Shown: piece by piece, positions 45,061 to 57,700 of the stretch | Numbering within the stretch: the first letter of the stretch is position 1 | How the letters are laid out: each line of letters begins with the position of its first letter | Source: Macrostomum hystrix | Taxonomy: Eukaryota; Platyhelminthes; Macrostomidae | Assembly (NCBI GenBank): GCA_950097015.1 | Contig: CATNEN010000025.1 | Coordinates: 5,136,001 to 5,200,000, forward strand | Length of the DNA: 64,000 nt | Direction: 5' to 3' | The notes under the pieces: model-generated | Databases searched by the model: none | Seen by the model: only the letters and a program-made list of their open reading frames with translations | Told to the model about the DNA's origin: nothing | Program-made: the position numbers and the translations under genes

Positions 45061-46244
45061 GTGCAAAAAGAGATGTATCTATAGATATCCCACTACCCAT
45101 ACCTTAATTCTATTGCTTCAATCTTCTAGCTTAGATTTTCGTTTCAATTTGATACCGTACTTTTCAGGCAATATTTTGCTTGTCTCAAAGGGGGCTTCTC
45201 GTGGTAGTAAATACTGAACCAGAATTTTCTGGACCAATGCGGCCCTGTCTGCGTGACCAGGTGTCAAGCACGTCATTATTCCTTGCCAGTACGACAGCAC
45301 TTGCACCGTATGGTACCAGCAATCAATTAGTGAATTGCCTTTGCTTAGAGCTTGTCATCAAGCGTTAGCTCAAAGTCAAGTGTGCCCTGACGGCGGGCAG
45401 TGTTGGTGTGTCTTCCCTTCCCGTTTACCCTAAATTTACCTCTAAATTTAAATGAAGGTCACACATCTGTAATACACTTCGCATCGGAAGGGAATTGACA
45501 CAAGGGGGACGGAGGACACCTTAAAATTGAAGGATATTTAATAGCTAGATTTGCTTGGCTAAAGTCTGCGATGTCCCTGCAATTTGATAGCACAGCCTCT
45601 GAATAATCACCAGTGCCATTGCAGTCAATATACTGAAGAGCCACTAGCAGATGAAAGAGATGTAATATACTCTAACCAATAGATACCCTGCTACACTTCT
45701 TCGATTTCTTAATTCATCTTTTGAGTGGCTTCCTGGTATAGGGGCCAGTTAAATTCATGAAAAAAATACATGTTATACAAGGAGCTATTTCTTCTTGTTA
45801 AATGGCACGAGGAAGGCTTCAAAAGACGAAGGAACCACGAGCGTACGCCCGATACCGAGACAAGAAGCACCTGAATTCGCTAACTTAGCGCCGCAACTGA
45901 TTATTTAATGTAATTATGAACTTAGCCAGCAACTAGAAATAACAATTATCAGCGATCGCTTGGTCCGAAACTTGGTATTTCGCGCAAGAACATTAAAGTT
46001 TTAATACTTTACTCAAAGACGACAAATGCAGAAGGGCGCAAGAATCTCCTGATTCGTGCAAGGCTTGTTGAAGACCGACCAGGAACCGAGACTCCATTGC
46101 GTGCTTTCACGAGTATTTTAGTAGTCTTTGACTTTATTCAGCTATCTTAATAAGCTTAGAACCATTGTTAGGTTGTGGTTGATCAAAAGTACAAGACCTT
46201 ATCTCTATATCACTCAGTAATTTCAATCGACTGCTTTATGCCTT
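45061..46244. other. Intergenic DNA, no gene recognised
   Basis: No convincing exon. A short open stretch near 45800-45890 (from atggcacgaggaaggcttc) has no recognisable domain. Confidence 0.5.
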
Positions 46245-46610
46245 CAAATAGGAGGTGAATGTGGAGGTGGAAATGACACATTATTTGGTGACAGTAGACC
46301 TCTGGCTAGCGAGGAGGCAGTTCTGTCCATTTCGCTGACTCCTGAGCACACACGCACACAGATACCGCTCGCAGGCATACGATCAGACAGGTGCGAAAAC
46401 TGCCATGACTTCTGCCATTCTGCCATGACTTTCTCATAGTCAGGCAGTGTCTCTCACTGTGCCTTGGAGGTTGACCATTCAGAGCGTAAATTGCACGACA
46501 AGCCCCCAAGCCTTTTCTCCGCCCCAAATGAATGTGGCCTCGCCGCAGAATCGAACTCAGGGACCTGGGTGCGAGAGGCAAACGCTTTAACCGCTATGCC
46601 ACTCATTCCT
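46245..46610 (-). mobile_element. SINE-2 family copy, reverse, just upstream of gene 3
   Basis: On the - strand: gaatgagtggcatagcggtt (box A region), tgagttcgattctgcggcga (box B), aaggcttgggggcttgtcg, cagtgagagacactgcctga and gcgaaatggacagaactgcc. Its head ends about 70 bp before the gene 3 start codon and may supply promoter or leader sequence. Confidence 0.8.
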
Positions 46611-47624
46611 ATACTCAGGCATGAAATTAGCTTCTTAATACGCAGAAATGCAAAGCAAAAAGAGATCGATAAGACTGATAATATGGCCTCTAGCAGTGAA
46701 GAATCCGGATGTGGCGAATGCAAGGAATCAGTTACAAGCCGCCGTGAAGCAGCTGGAATTTCAAATCACCTGATTGCATTCTGCCAATACACAACTGCGC
46801 ATGGCTTAGGCAGGCTCGCAGCTCAGGCCGGGACGCTCGGCTGCAGCATCTGGCTCGTCTTCTTGCTGGCTACCTACGGTGGATTCGCGTTTCATCTCTA
46901 CACGCTTGTTGGCAGGTGTGAATCTAGCGTACATCATTCAAGTAATAATGAATACATATATGAGCTACCAGAAACGGGTTCTATTGTGGATAGCATTAGC
47001 GAGGCAACTTGTGCAAATAGAGTTTTCAAGGTTCTAATTGATCTCATTGGTGCGTTTCTAACCTAATCAGCAAGTCAGAATTGTCAACTCTTTGATAGCT
47101 CTCCGCCACTGAACCCCTTAGCTGGCAACCAGTGTCGTCTGTTCTGCGCGGTGATAAATCTTTGAAACGGAATGCATTGTTTACTGTAAAATCTTAAAAA
47201 CTGCAACTAGAAGCACTACTCCATCTGATTTTCATGAACTTAAGGTTCACGAGCACACCTCTGCTGACTAGCCTGGCCACATCTCTGCCATTCGAATTCC
47301 CGGACGTGTACATCTGTCCCCGGAACCCTATCTCGATGAGCAAGGCCTACGAGCCGTTCAAAAAGGATGTGGTGTCCAAACTGCGCGGACTGAAGAAAGG
47401 CTGCAACACCTCCTGCCAGGTGCAGCTGAGCTACTTCTTGGAATCCAAAGCGCCCCTCAGCACACCGATGTATGTATTCAGCGACACTGTTTCGGCTGTG
47501 GAGTCAGCTCTAAAAAGAAACTATAAAAATATTAGCACATGTGAGTAATAGCCTCACGTTTAGATCTATAGAGCCGAAAATTCTGTTTTAGCCATGGCAT
47601 GGCCTCAGTATTAGGTGTGAGTGG

Positions 47625-47915
47625 CTGAGAGAAAGTCTTGTGCTTCTTTGAGGAATCTGTAGTGCTGTGAGCTTTCCTGACCTGCAGCCAACGGGGAGGC
47701 AATTCTACCCATTCCGCTGACTCGTGAGCACACACAAGGGCCGGTGTACATCTGCCTGATTTTCTCATCGTAAGGCAGTGTAAACTCACTGTGTCTTCGA
47801 AGTTAATCCAAAAGAAAGTAAACTGCGGGACAAGCTCCACAAGCCTACGGAATCGAGCTCAGGTACCTTGCTGCGAGATGCAAGTGCGTTAGACCACTCT
47901 GCAACTGATCCCAAA
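47625..47915 (-). mobile_element. SINE-2 family, degenerate, in gene 3 intron 2
   Basis: Reverse-orientation matches: gaggcaattctacccattcc, gctgactcgtgagcacacac, gattttctcatcgtaaggca, aatcgagctcaggtaccttg. Confidence 0.65.
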
Positions 47916-49375
47916 GCTTTTTAATACCAGCAGTATATTGAGGGTCTCTCCGCCCGAATATCGACGAAGAATTGCACCCTGTTTGTGCGCTCTCAGTTCT
48001 AGTAGAATTACAAATGCCTTCTGAGTGTCAACGGGTTTTAGATCAATTTTTTCGTTCCAAAAAAACGTTTTCTTCACCGTGATGCGGTTAACTGAACTCC
48101 CGATTGCAACAACAAAAGCGGTCCACAATCCGAGTACGACGGAGTGTCGCTTTACATAGGAGGGAACTGAGTATGTTGGGAATAAGAGCTCTGTGCCCGT
48201 CTTCGGTGACAGCCTTCGCTTGTCTCTGTCGCCTGACAATATGTCGCAGCCGCCCTACGTGACGGAGCTGCCATGCCTGCCATGGAACGAGGCCGCCAGA
48301 CAGCTACGAGAGGTCGGAATCGGGCACATGGCAGACCGGATACTGTCGCTAAACTTCTCCGACAGTGAAGCTAGGTGTCGATCTCCTGTTGAACTACCAC
48401 TCAAAGCTTTCGATGGCTATTTGAGTTAGTAAAAAGCCTTTATTTGAACGCATCAGGAGTTTTCACAATTTAGCTTAAAAGTGGCGTAACTTTTACCCGA
48501 TGCGGGTGACAGAATAGACAAGCAGCGGAGCTTTACCACCCACAGGAATTCAAGACTGGGACGCAAATGAAAATATGTCAATTTAAATAATACGATCACA
48601 CAAAAATAACGCATGGGTTTGGCTCTTTAAGGATAATAGACAATCATCTCATTGTATTGGATAAAATTTTTGACTATTCGGTAATACAAACCCATTTAGC
48701 AAGCTGCTCAACAGTTCATCGATCTACAAGTGTAAATATATCAATTTATCGAAAATCTCGCATATTGTACCTATTTGCAGCGCAACCGATAAATGTAGAT
48801 AAAATGTCCTTCTGCTACTACGAGTAAGACAATGCATCCAGCAGGCTGTTCAGCTTCAACTGTTTTGACGTCGAAATTCCGACAATGAACGTCGATCTGT
48901 GCACTGAATGCTGTTACAAGAGGAGCTACAAATACTATGGTTTACAGTCGTTCACTTGCTTCTGCAGCAACAGCATCAATCTGAGTCAGATGGTGGACTC
49001 TGAAAACTGCATCTATTTGTGTCCTGGCGTGGAAGATAAAGATGATAGCTGCGGAGGGGACGACCTTTACCTCAGTGTGAAGCAGATAAGAGACACTGGT
49101 AATTAAAAAAGTTCCAATCTCTTCATCCACACAAGCGCAACAAAATCCGCTGTGTTGCTTGAATCGAGTAGCACTGAATGAGTATTTAATATATTTTTTG
49201 GCATATCTACAAAAAATTGCAGGGTAAACAGAAGCTGGCATGCATTGTTTAAGCAAATCTCTTAAACACCCCACACGATATCCCTCGCTTGAAAAGTGTC
49301 GTCAATTGTTTTGTATCGAAGAGCTCTTGACCATCAAAGACATTTTCCAGTGTGATAGTAATAAAAATCATTTCA

Positions 49376-49672
49376 GGAAGGCAAGCGAGGAGGCGGTTTC
49401 GCCCATTCGCAATTCCTGAATACACACATATATACTGTCCGCAGGCACACGCTCGCACAGGTGTGTACATATGCCCTGAATTTCGAATTGTCATGCAGTG
49501 TACACTCTCACTGTGCCTTGGAGGTCGGCCCTCAATGGCGTAAATTGCACGACAAGCCCCCAAGCCTTCTCTGCAGCTGCGACCCAAATTATGTGGCCTC
49601 GCCTCGGAATCGAGCTCAAGTACCTTGGTGCGAGAGGCAAACGCGTTAACCGCTCTGCTACTCGCCCCCTAA
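49376..49672 (-). mobile_element. SINE-2 family copy, reverse, in gene 3 intron 4
   Basis: On the - strand: gtagcagagcggttaacgcg (box A), cttgagctcgattccgaggc (box B), aaggcttgggggcttgtcg, cagtgagagtgtacactgca, ending near ggaggcggtttcgcccattc. A well-preserved copy. Confidence 0.82.
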
Positions 49673-52605
49673 TCACCTGTGATTGTCCGATTGAGTTTGA
49701 TTGATTTTACTTTCTAACTTTTTTTCCGAATTGTTTGCCTTATTTCAGTCGACTCGCCGATCTTCGCACCATACAGAGGCTTCTTAGCAAACTACCTACT
49801 TGGGCCATACTGTTTCTTCACAGATCCTGTAAGGGGATTGGCGATGGTCTACTGCAATATCCTATTTTGCTGTGAGTAATGAGTTAATTACTACATATTC
49901 TAGGTACTCATATTTTAATTTGTTATTAAAAAGTTTTTTATAGCTACTTAAAGTTTGGTTTTAATGTTGGTATAGGGTATTACACAAGTTTTTCATTCAC
50001 GAATTCAAAATAAATTGTGGAAGCTGGAAATGCGTACAATATTGTAAGAACTGACTGCCTACCCTTAAATCAGCATGTCGCTAACATTCTTGATGTGAAA
50101 TTTTTCAAATGTCTGCTTTTTGTTCAACAAACTGTGCAGCTTCAGCAAGCAGCTATGACTGCTTAGTCAGCAACGACAGAAGTGTAAGCCTCACAAACGA
50201 ACAGTCGGCAAAGTACACGGGCAGCTTGAATTACACAGTTTCTGGTCGAGAATGCTTGGTTTGGGCGGAGGTGAAAGCTGCGGTAGAGAGAAGACAACTC
50301 AGCATGCCCAGCTCCGATTTGATCTCATGGAATTTCTCCTACCAGCGTAAGTTTTACTTTTCGATTGCCTGCCTTTGTGAGATACGATCTTGTTTGCAAA
50401 CGCAAAAAAGCTGAAAAGCGCCTATGCATCAAACAAACGCAGAACCTCCAGATTCAGTCGATCAGTTGATAATTCAGACTGCTGATTATGCGTTCAGCAA
50501 TGGCACTAACCACTGCAGAGCAGCGAATGTTCTATATGAGGCCACCGACTTCAATGGAAGTAACAAAGCTGTTGTCGGCTCCAGGTACAAAGATATTGCA
50601 GCTAACTTATTGATTCCTTTTGTCTTTAAAAATACGAGCTAACGAGACAAAAGTATTTTGTTGCAAACAAGGTGCCACAGTCGGTCAAATGTTACCTTTC
50701 AGCCGGGGCACACTGGTTTCCTCTATTGTCCCAGGATGTTTCTACTTGAACGAGGAGGAAAACGAGACCATATTTGAGCACTGCGCGGTTGATTCGTGTG
50801 GTATGGAAGTTCTGAAATTTTTTGTGCTCTGAACAACTAAGAGCAGTAAACCGTGCTGTGCATTTGGGGCTATGTTTAAATTAATGTGTCTCCTAAATTA
50901 GAAAAAAAGGCAAAAAGTAGTAAAAATCATATTTCACGTGTCATACTTCTTCATAGTGACAGTAGAATAAAACTTTTCTACCAAACCACCTCGACAGTGG
51001 ACGCCAGCCCCAGCGTTCCTGGAATAATCAGAAACATAATTGGCTCGACTCACTTGGCTCGACAATACGGCCCCAGTCTCAGCGTGGGGCTCGTTGATTG
51101 CAAATTTCATCACTGGCAGTGTCACGCCAGCAGCTTCCTGGAGTTTCTGCACCCAGAGAGTGGCGTTTGCTACCGCTTCATCAAGGAGCCCTTCATTGAA
51201 GGCTTGAGTCTCTCTCAGCTGTCGGAGGCAACTCTGTAGGTTCAGCTTTTCACCGACTCAACCGACTCAGTTGGCTCCGGTCCCGATCAATTTTCTAGTT
51301 CGGCAAAAGCTATAAAAAATGAGCTTGGCGACTCAAATACCGTCCGCAACGGTGCATATGCTGTGAGAGTGATAAAGTTCCCAGCCGTAGTGAGAATTTT
51401 GAAATAAAACTACGTAAAACTAATTAGTAATCCACCAATTCACAGGTGATTATCGCACTGAGTAGAAATTTTCCGTGGCTGAAGGAAACTTTTATTTTGC
51501 AGTTTCTAAAGGTCAGAAGTCTGAGTTCAAGGTGAGACTTGACAAATCACTTAGATTTTCAAGGCCAGCACCACGTAACTGCAGAAATACTGTAGCACCA
51601 GTCACGTACATGATTGACTATTGGAAACCTGGAAGTTTACCTGCAAATATTACGTGAGTTCTCCAGATTAATTGTCTTTTAAGGGGGGCAGAGCAGCAAA
51701 ATTACAAAAAATGCTGTATTTTAGAGCCCTAATGGAGACCACGTTTTGGTTTGTGTACAACGAGAAAAACTGGACGAGAAAGATCGAATTGCTGAATGAG
51801 CTTATTAAAGGATACAACGGAGTGAAGTAAGTTTCTTTAATCCACATCCTTTGTGCTATTTGAGCACACAGTGTCAATCACTTTCTGACTTTCAGAAGTC
51901 CCACCAGGAGAAAGCTGACTTTCCAGACGGGCACCCAGGAAGACTGTATCAACGAGTTCGTGCTGCGCAAATTCGCCCAGACCTGCCGCTGCCTGCCGAC
52001 GTTTCTGCCCATTCCCGAGGAGCTGTTCATGGCTTATCCCATCTGCTTCAACTCCACCGACATCAAAAACTTGTACACCACTGATCAGTGCTACATCAAG
52101 CAGCTGAGGCTGCTGAACAATTATCGCGTTGACGCCCGAGACGTCTGTCCAGCCTCCTGCGAGACTAGAAAGTACACAGTCACACAGACTTCGGCACCCT
52201 GGCCCAATGTTCGAAGGCAGGTGTCCCGGACGTTCTTGTCAACTTTGGCAAAGACTTATGGCTATCCGAACAATGTAAAAACGCTCAGAGGTCCCGGAGC
52301 AATTTACTCTGCCTATCTTCAATATTTGAGCTTGCGAGGAAATTCGAATGAGCTGATGAACTTCGACTACCAGCTGCTCACCCTGCAAGATCAGTTAGCC
52401 ATGCTGTCCGTTTCAGCTGCTCCGATGTTCGGCGAAGAAGCGATTGAAGAAGAGGCCTACTCTGTCAAGAATCTTCTGGCAGACATGAGTGGTGAGTTTT
52501 TTGTTCAGAATATATATTTTTTGCAAGGCTTACTATTGCTGTAAATTTTGTCATCTAATGCAGATTCGAACAAAAATTATTGACCTACAAGTCATCTCTT
52601 AGCAG

Positions 52606-52824
52606 CATCCTGCTCCGCTCAGCCACCCTGCTCCGCTCAGCCACCCTGCTCCGCTCAGCCGCCCTGCTCCGCTCAGCCACCCTGCTCCGCTCAGCCACCC
52701 TGCTCCGCTCAGCCATCCTGCTCCGCTCCGCCACCCTGCTCCGCTCAGCCGCCCTGCTCCGCTCAGCCACCCTGCTCCGCTCAGCCGCCCTGCTCCGCTC
52801 AGCCACCCTGCTCCGCTCCGCAAC
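52606..52824. repeat. 18-bp minisatellite in gene 3 intron 12
   Basis: Unit ctccgctcagccaccctg (18 bp), about 12 copies with ccgcc/catcc/ctccg variants. 18 is a multiple of 3, so it stays open (LLRSAT repeats), but it lies between the donor of exon 12 and the acceptor of exon 13 and is not coding. Confidence 0.93.
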
Positions 52825-53082
52825 CCATCTCAATTCCGCCACATCTCTCGAATTCACATTAATGCTACACAGAAACTGTTTCATTAAAATGTGGCAGGAA
52901 TCCTGGGCCTCTGGTGCGGTGTCTCTATCTTGACAGTATGTGAACTGATGGAGCTGCTATTCTGCCTGTTCCTTTCCGCAAGGCAACTTGCCAGTCAGTG
53001 GCGGCGTTCAAAGAGCAGTGCCATTGAAGGCACTAGCGACGTTGGTTTGAAACTTGGTGGAGCATCTGTGTCAGTTAGCTAG

Positions 53083-54758
53083 ACCTTCATTGACAATGTT
53101 GTTGATCCGCTCCGTGGCAGCTGCGTGTGATTGCTACAATTGCAACGCATATATTTATTATTCGATCAGACGATGCAACATCAAGAATACTCATAATCGC
53201 GCAAGTAAAGTTAAGTGCGCAAAACACAACATTTTTTGTTGAGTCAACTTATTGAGTAAAAAACAATTCGAGTCTAGCGCAAATTTATGAAAATAATCCA
53301 TTAATTCTTGACTCACATCTCGAAAGCAAGCGGCGATAACCCTGTTTCTAAACCTTTCCGACGCAGTCAGACCTATCTTTATAGTGTTTTTATTTCAAAT
53401 GTAATTTTATATTAACTGTAATATCTGAGAGCAACGTACGATTGTCTGCATTATACAATACATTTAAACTGTCGATGTACTGAGGTACTAAAAACACGCT
53501 ATAATTGATGCCTTTGTTACTTCTTAAAAATATATAAGTGAAAGCAACTGTGACCTGCTTTTCTATGCTCTGTCTGCATATTGAGCAGTAGTTTTCTCTG
53601 CGCTGTCTCTCATTTTATATATAATAGCGTTCACTTTGAGATCATTTCCAACCATTCTCTTCCGAAGCTAATAATAAAAGAGTGACTGGTTCATTTGAAG
53701 GATAACTAATATCTTGAAGTTAAAATCATATTTGTATCTAAGAAAGCTTATCTGGAACATTATATTATCCTTGTGAATTTTATACTTCCCAATGGAAGCA
53801 AGGAGTTAGATGGTACTGGTTTGCCGGTGGTACATATTCTAAGCGATACTGTGATCTGGGTTGCTAGCATACGGTCATATTTCATATCAAGTTAAAAAGC
53901 TGAGAAGCGGAGAGGCTTAAAATGATAAAAAATGTATCCGAGAAGTATTTCTCTCCAGCTCACTAACCTCTGGCCTTGTTTGACCGTTTGCGGATAAATA
54001 TCAACAGGGACAGAGGTAGATAAAGTAAAAAACACACGGCTTGGCAACCTGCTCATTCCTCACCAGCTGGTTTAGGTGGGCAAATTTTTGAATACTTAAT
54101 TGAGGGCCAGCTCAAAAAACTGCATCAATCCGGTGTTTTCTACTTTTTGAACTGGCACCGCTAGTATCATCCGCGCTTATGGCGGGGATGTCTATTAAAC
54201 GATTCCCGCCATATTCCCACTAAACCTGAGAGAATACCAAATAGACTCTCACAGAGGTGGCGCACAGTCGTGGAAGCGGCAGATAAGAAGCAGAATTTTT
54301 TTTCAACAGGTGAGCCAAGAGAATACGAATTTGCGGTCTTAGACTCTCAAATACGAAGATTCATCAGACGATTTATGAAATACTATTTTTGACAATTTGG
54401 AAGCTCCATCAAAATCTTATTGCCAGTAAAAAATGTCGCCGAATATATATTGCCCTTGTTAGGAAAAATATCTGATTGAAATGGTATCGAATTATTTTTA
54501 AGGACTTTTATTGTAGAGAATTAAACTTTTATGGCAAGTTGATTTCTATGGTCTCCTAAACTAGAGGCATAGAGGTATTAGAGTACTGGTATTATGAGAG
54601 AAGCCCAATAAAAATCAAAGCGAAAGTTGATAGAAGCAGTTTTGAATAAGCTTCGATAGCTCTTCAGTGAAGATGATATTGGTCGACTAGAATTACATGG
54701 AATCGTGGGATCCGACCACTAGTCCTTGTATGCAGCGCACCTCTCAATCTTCCAGACG
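53083..54758. other. Intergenic AT-rich DNA between genes 3 and 4
   Basis: No gene, SINE or tandem array recognised over about 1.7 kb. Confidence 0.5.
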
Positions 54759-57700
54759 ATGACAGCCGCCAACTCGCGGGCTGCCCCCGAGGAAAATGCA
54801 GTTACGGGCGCCTCGAAAGAAGCCAACGGCTTTGGCATAACGCGCTCGCTAAACGAGTTTTGCGAGTACACCACCGCACATGGACTGGGCCGCTTCGCCG
54901 CTCAGAGCTTAGTGTTCGGTCGGACAATCTGGACGGCCTTCTTATTAGCCACATACGCCGGCTTCGCCTATCACCTTTACACATTAATTGACAGGTGCGC
55001 TTTCTAGAATATTATAGCTATAAATAGAAACTGCAAGAAACGTTTAATTTCCAAAACGAACTAGAATTAAGATTTACAAACTTGCTTTGACAAAAATTGC
55101 AGGTACACCAGCACGCCACTGTTGACCAGCTTGACCACGACGCTACCCTTCGAATTCCCGGATGTGTACATCTGCCCGACAAACCCGATCTCTATGAGCA
55201 AGGCCTATCAGCCATTCTCACTCGAGACAGACATGCCGAGACTGCGCGGATTGAAAAAGGACTGCAACATCACCTGTCAGGGGATGCTGAGCTTTTTTAT
55301 TGAATCTAAAACCAGCCTCAGCATGCCAATGAAAGTCTACTCAGACACGCTCTCCGCTGCGGAAGCCGCCCTGATGGCAACAATAAGTAGGAATCGCGCT
55401 TGTGAGTGAGATTAATACGAAATTTAGCCCGAATAGAACATTTAGTTGAATATGCTATGCGTTAATGCAGTAATAAATATATTACTGATTCTGGTTGGAG
55501 AGCTCGAGTTCAGAAGCAGAAAATTCTTATCCGACGCTTTCTGACTCGTTTTTGCTTGCGCAGACGCCCACGAAGCACATTTTCGAACTGGAAAATGTTT
55601 CCACTAATGATACTTTTTTTCTCTACAGCAGGTAACACAAGCCAGTGTCGCTTCAGCCTGGATGGCACTGAGTACACAGGTAACAAGAGTACAGTGCCGG
55701 TGTACGGTGTATCTCTGCAGCTGTTGGTGCCGCCGAGCAATCTGTCCCAGCCGCCCTTCGTGACGGAGCTGCCCTGCCTAGCTTGGAATGAGGCGGCTGA
55801 CAAGCTGAAAAAAGCCGGCGCACGAAAGATGGCGCAGAGAATTCTGGCGCTCAACTTTTCTGATGGCGACAACAGGTGTCGTTCCCCTCAGAACCTGCCG
55901 CTTGATGCTTTCGCGAACATTTCAAGTGAGCATTGTGCTGAATCAAATAATCTAAATGCATACAGTAAACGGTATTTGAAAATTTTATTTTGAACTTTCG
56001 ATATAGAGTGCGCACTGGAAGTTAGAAGAAGTTAAAAAAAACTTTATGTTTGACATGACAAAAGAGGCGGCAGAAATCGGTAAAAAACGCTCGGATGAGT
56101 GTACACTCGTTTGACTGATAATATCCTTTCAATTGTGCAGCTTTCTTGATCGATACTAACGAACGTCCAATCTGCTACGAAGACGATAGCGGGCAGTTTC
56201 TCAATAACTGCTTCGGCACTCCCATCGCCGGACTAACTATTGAAATCTGCGCCGAGTGCTGCTATAAGAAGAACTACAAGTACATTGGCGTGCAGTACTA
56301 CGATTGTTACTGCAGTAACAACGTCTCAGACACGAAAGAAGTATATGAATACTACTGCGAATATTCGTGTCCAGGTAATGCCGAGACACTTTGCGGCGGC
56401 AATGGAAACTTTAAAAGTGTTCTGCAGATCAGGGATTCAGGTACGAGCAAAAAGTTAATTAAAAGTTCTGTTCATCTTCGAATATGATAAATACCACTTT
56501 TGCATCCGTACGCTCGTAATCGTATACTTATTTAATAGCAATTTATCGTCATTTTGTACTAATAACCACATTCAGTTAGTTATTAGCCCGAATTAATTAT
56601 TTAATTAATCTGGCACAAAATTTATTTCCTGAATGATCCACAGTTGGATTGCCGATATTTCTGCCGTTCGGAGGTTTCTTAACAAATTACCTGCATGGGC
56701 CGTACTGCTTCTACATGGATCCAGACAACGGTTTGGCCATGTCCTACATACCATACCATTCTGCTGTGAGTAAATTTATACACATACAGCCTACTTATTA
56801 AGGAGTAAGCTGGGCATCATCATGTGGGCGTTACTGAACATTCTTCCAGCGTCATCCAGCAAATATGACTGCGTCACTGAAAGTGAAGCCTACGGTGGCA
56901 GGCAAACTGCAATGTACACTGGCGAGCTGAATTTCACCGCTTCCGGTAGAGACTGCATGGCCTGGTCAGATGTTCAGGAGGCTGTCCTAAAGCACGAGCT
57001 TAGCCTGTCCAGGTCTGACATGGCCACGTGGAGCTTCCCGTTCGATGGTTAGTTGGGCTTTTCAATTTTTTCGAAACTGTAGTGGCTCGACAGTAGTTTT
57101 AGTAATTCTAATCTTTGTTAATCTTAATAGTCAAATATTTTTATTATATATAACTGCCGAGGACAAGGGCAGTAGCCTATGGTTTGTAGCCTAGTGTTTA
57201 GAGCGTCGGACTAACGACTTAAAAGTCGGGGGTTCGATTCCAGACTCCACTGAAACAATCTGTGACCTTTAGCAAGACACTTAACTCTGCATTGCTTCAG
57301 TTCACCCAGCTGTTAAATGGGTACCAGCATCAGCTGGGGTAATTGAGGGTGGGTGTGGCGTCCCACCAGTCCATGGACTGAACAGGTGTACGCAGCCTTC
57401 AGATGCTGTGCAAAATATCTGCGGCTGTCTGTCAGCAGCACATCTGGCCCAAATGGCGCTGGTGTAGTCAATTATTATTTTTAAATTTACATTTACCTTT
57501 AAAAGTATGAAAAAAGCAACTACAATTAACTTAACTTCAGAATACAATATCGACTCACTGATGATCCATACTGCGGATTATGAGATCAGCAACCGGACTA
57601 ACTACTGCAGAGCGGCCATTGTTGTCTATGATTCTACATTCTATCAGAGCGCTGGTGCCAGCCGCAATCCCGTTGCAAGCGCGTAAGCATAGTAGCAGTC

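Larger units (their letters stand above)
46683..53082 (+). pseudogene. DEG/ENaC-kringle-WSC gene 3, probable pseudogene
   Basis: All 13 exons are traceable: 46683-46915, 47245-47540, about 48128-48424, 48781-49098, 49749-49871, 50140-50346, about 50452-50584, 50703-50800, 50998-51362, 51446-51653, 51725-51826, 51896-52491, 52898-53082. Lesions: exon 3 has lost its acceptor AG and carries TAG (48157-48159); exon 4 has TAA (48825-48827) before the WSC core; exon 9 has TAG (51237-51239) where genes 1, 2 and 4 encode Glu or Asp; exon 10 is 208 nt with a frameshift near 51490. Exons 2, 5, 6, 8, 12 and 13 are clean, with the GVS filter retained (LWCGVSILTVCELMEL). The tail is short (ends GASVSVS). 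Exon 12 is nearly identical to gene 2, suggesting sequence exchange despite decay. Confidence 0.82.

Noticed and set aside
52580-52933. Open frame with LLRSAT repeats
   Set aside because: 18-bp minisatellite inside intron 12 of gene 3; the real exon 13 starts at 52898 in another frame.
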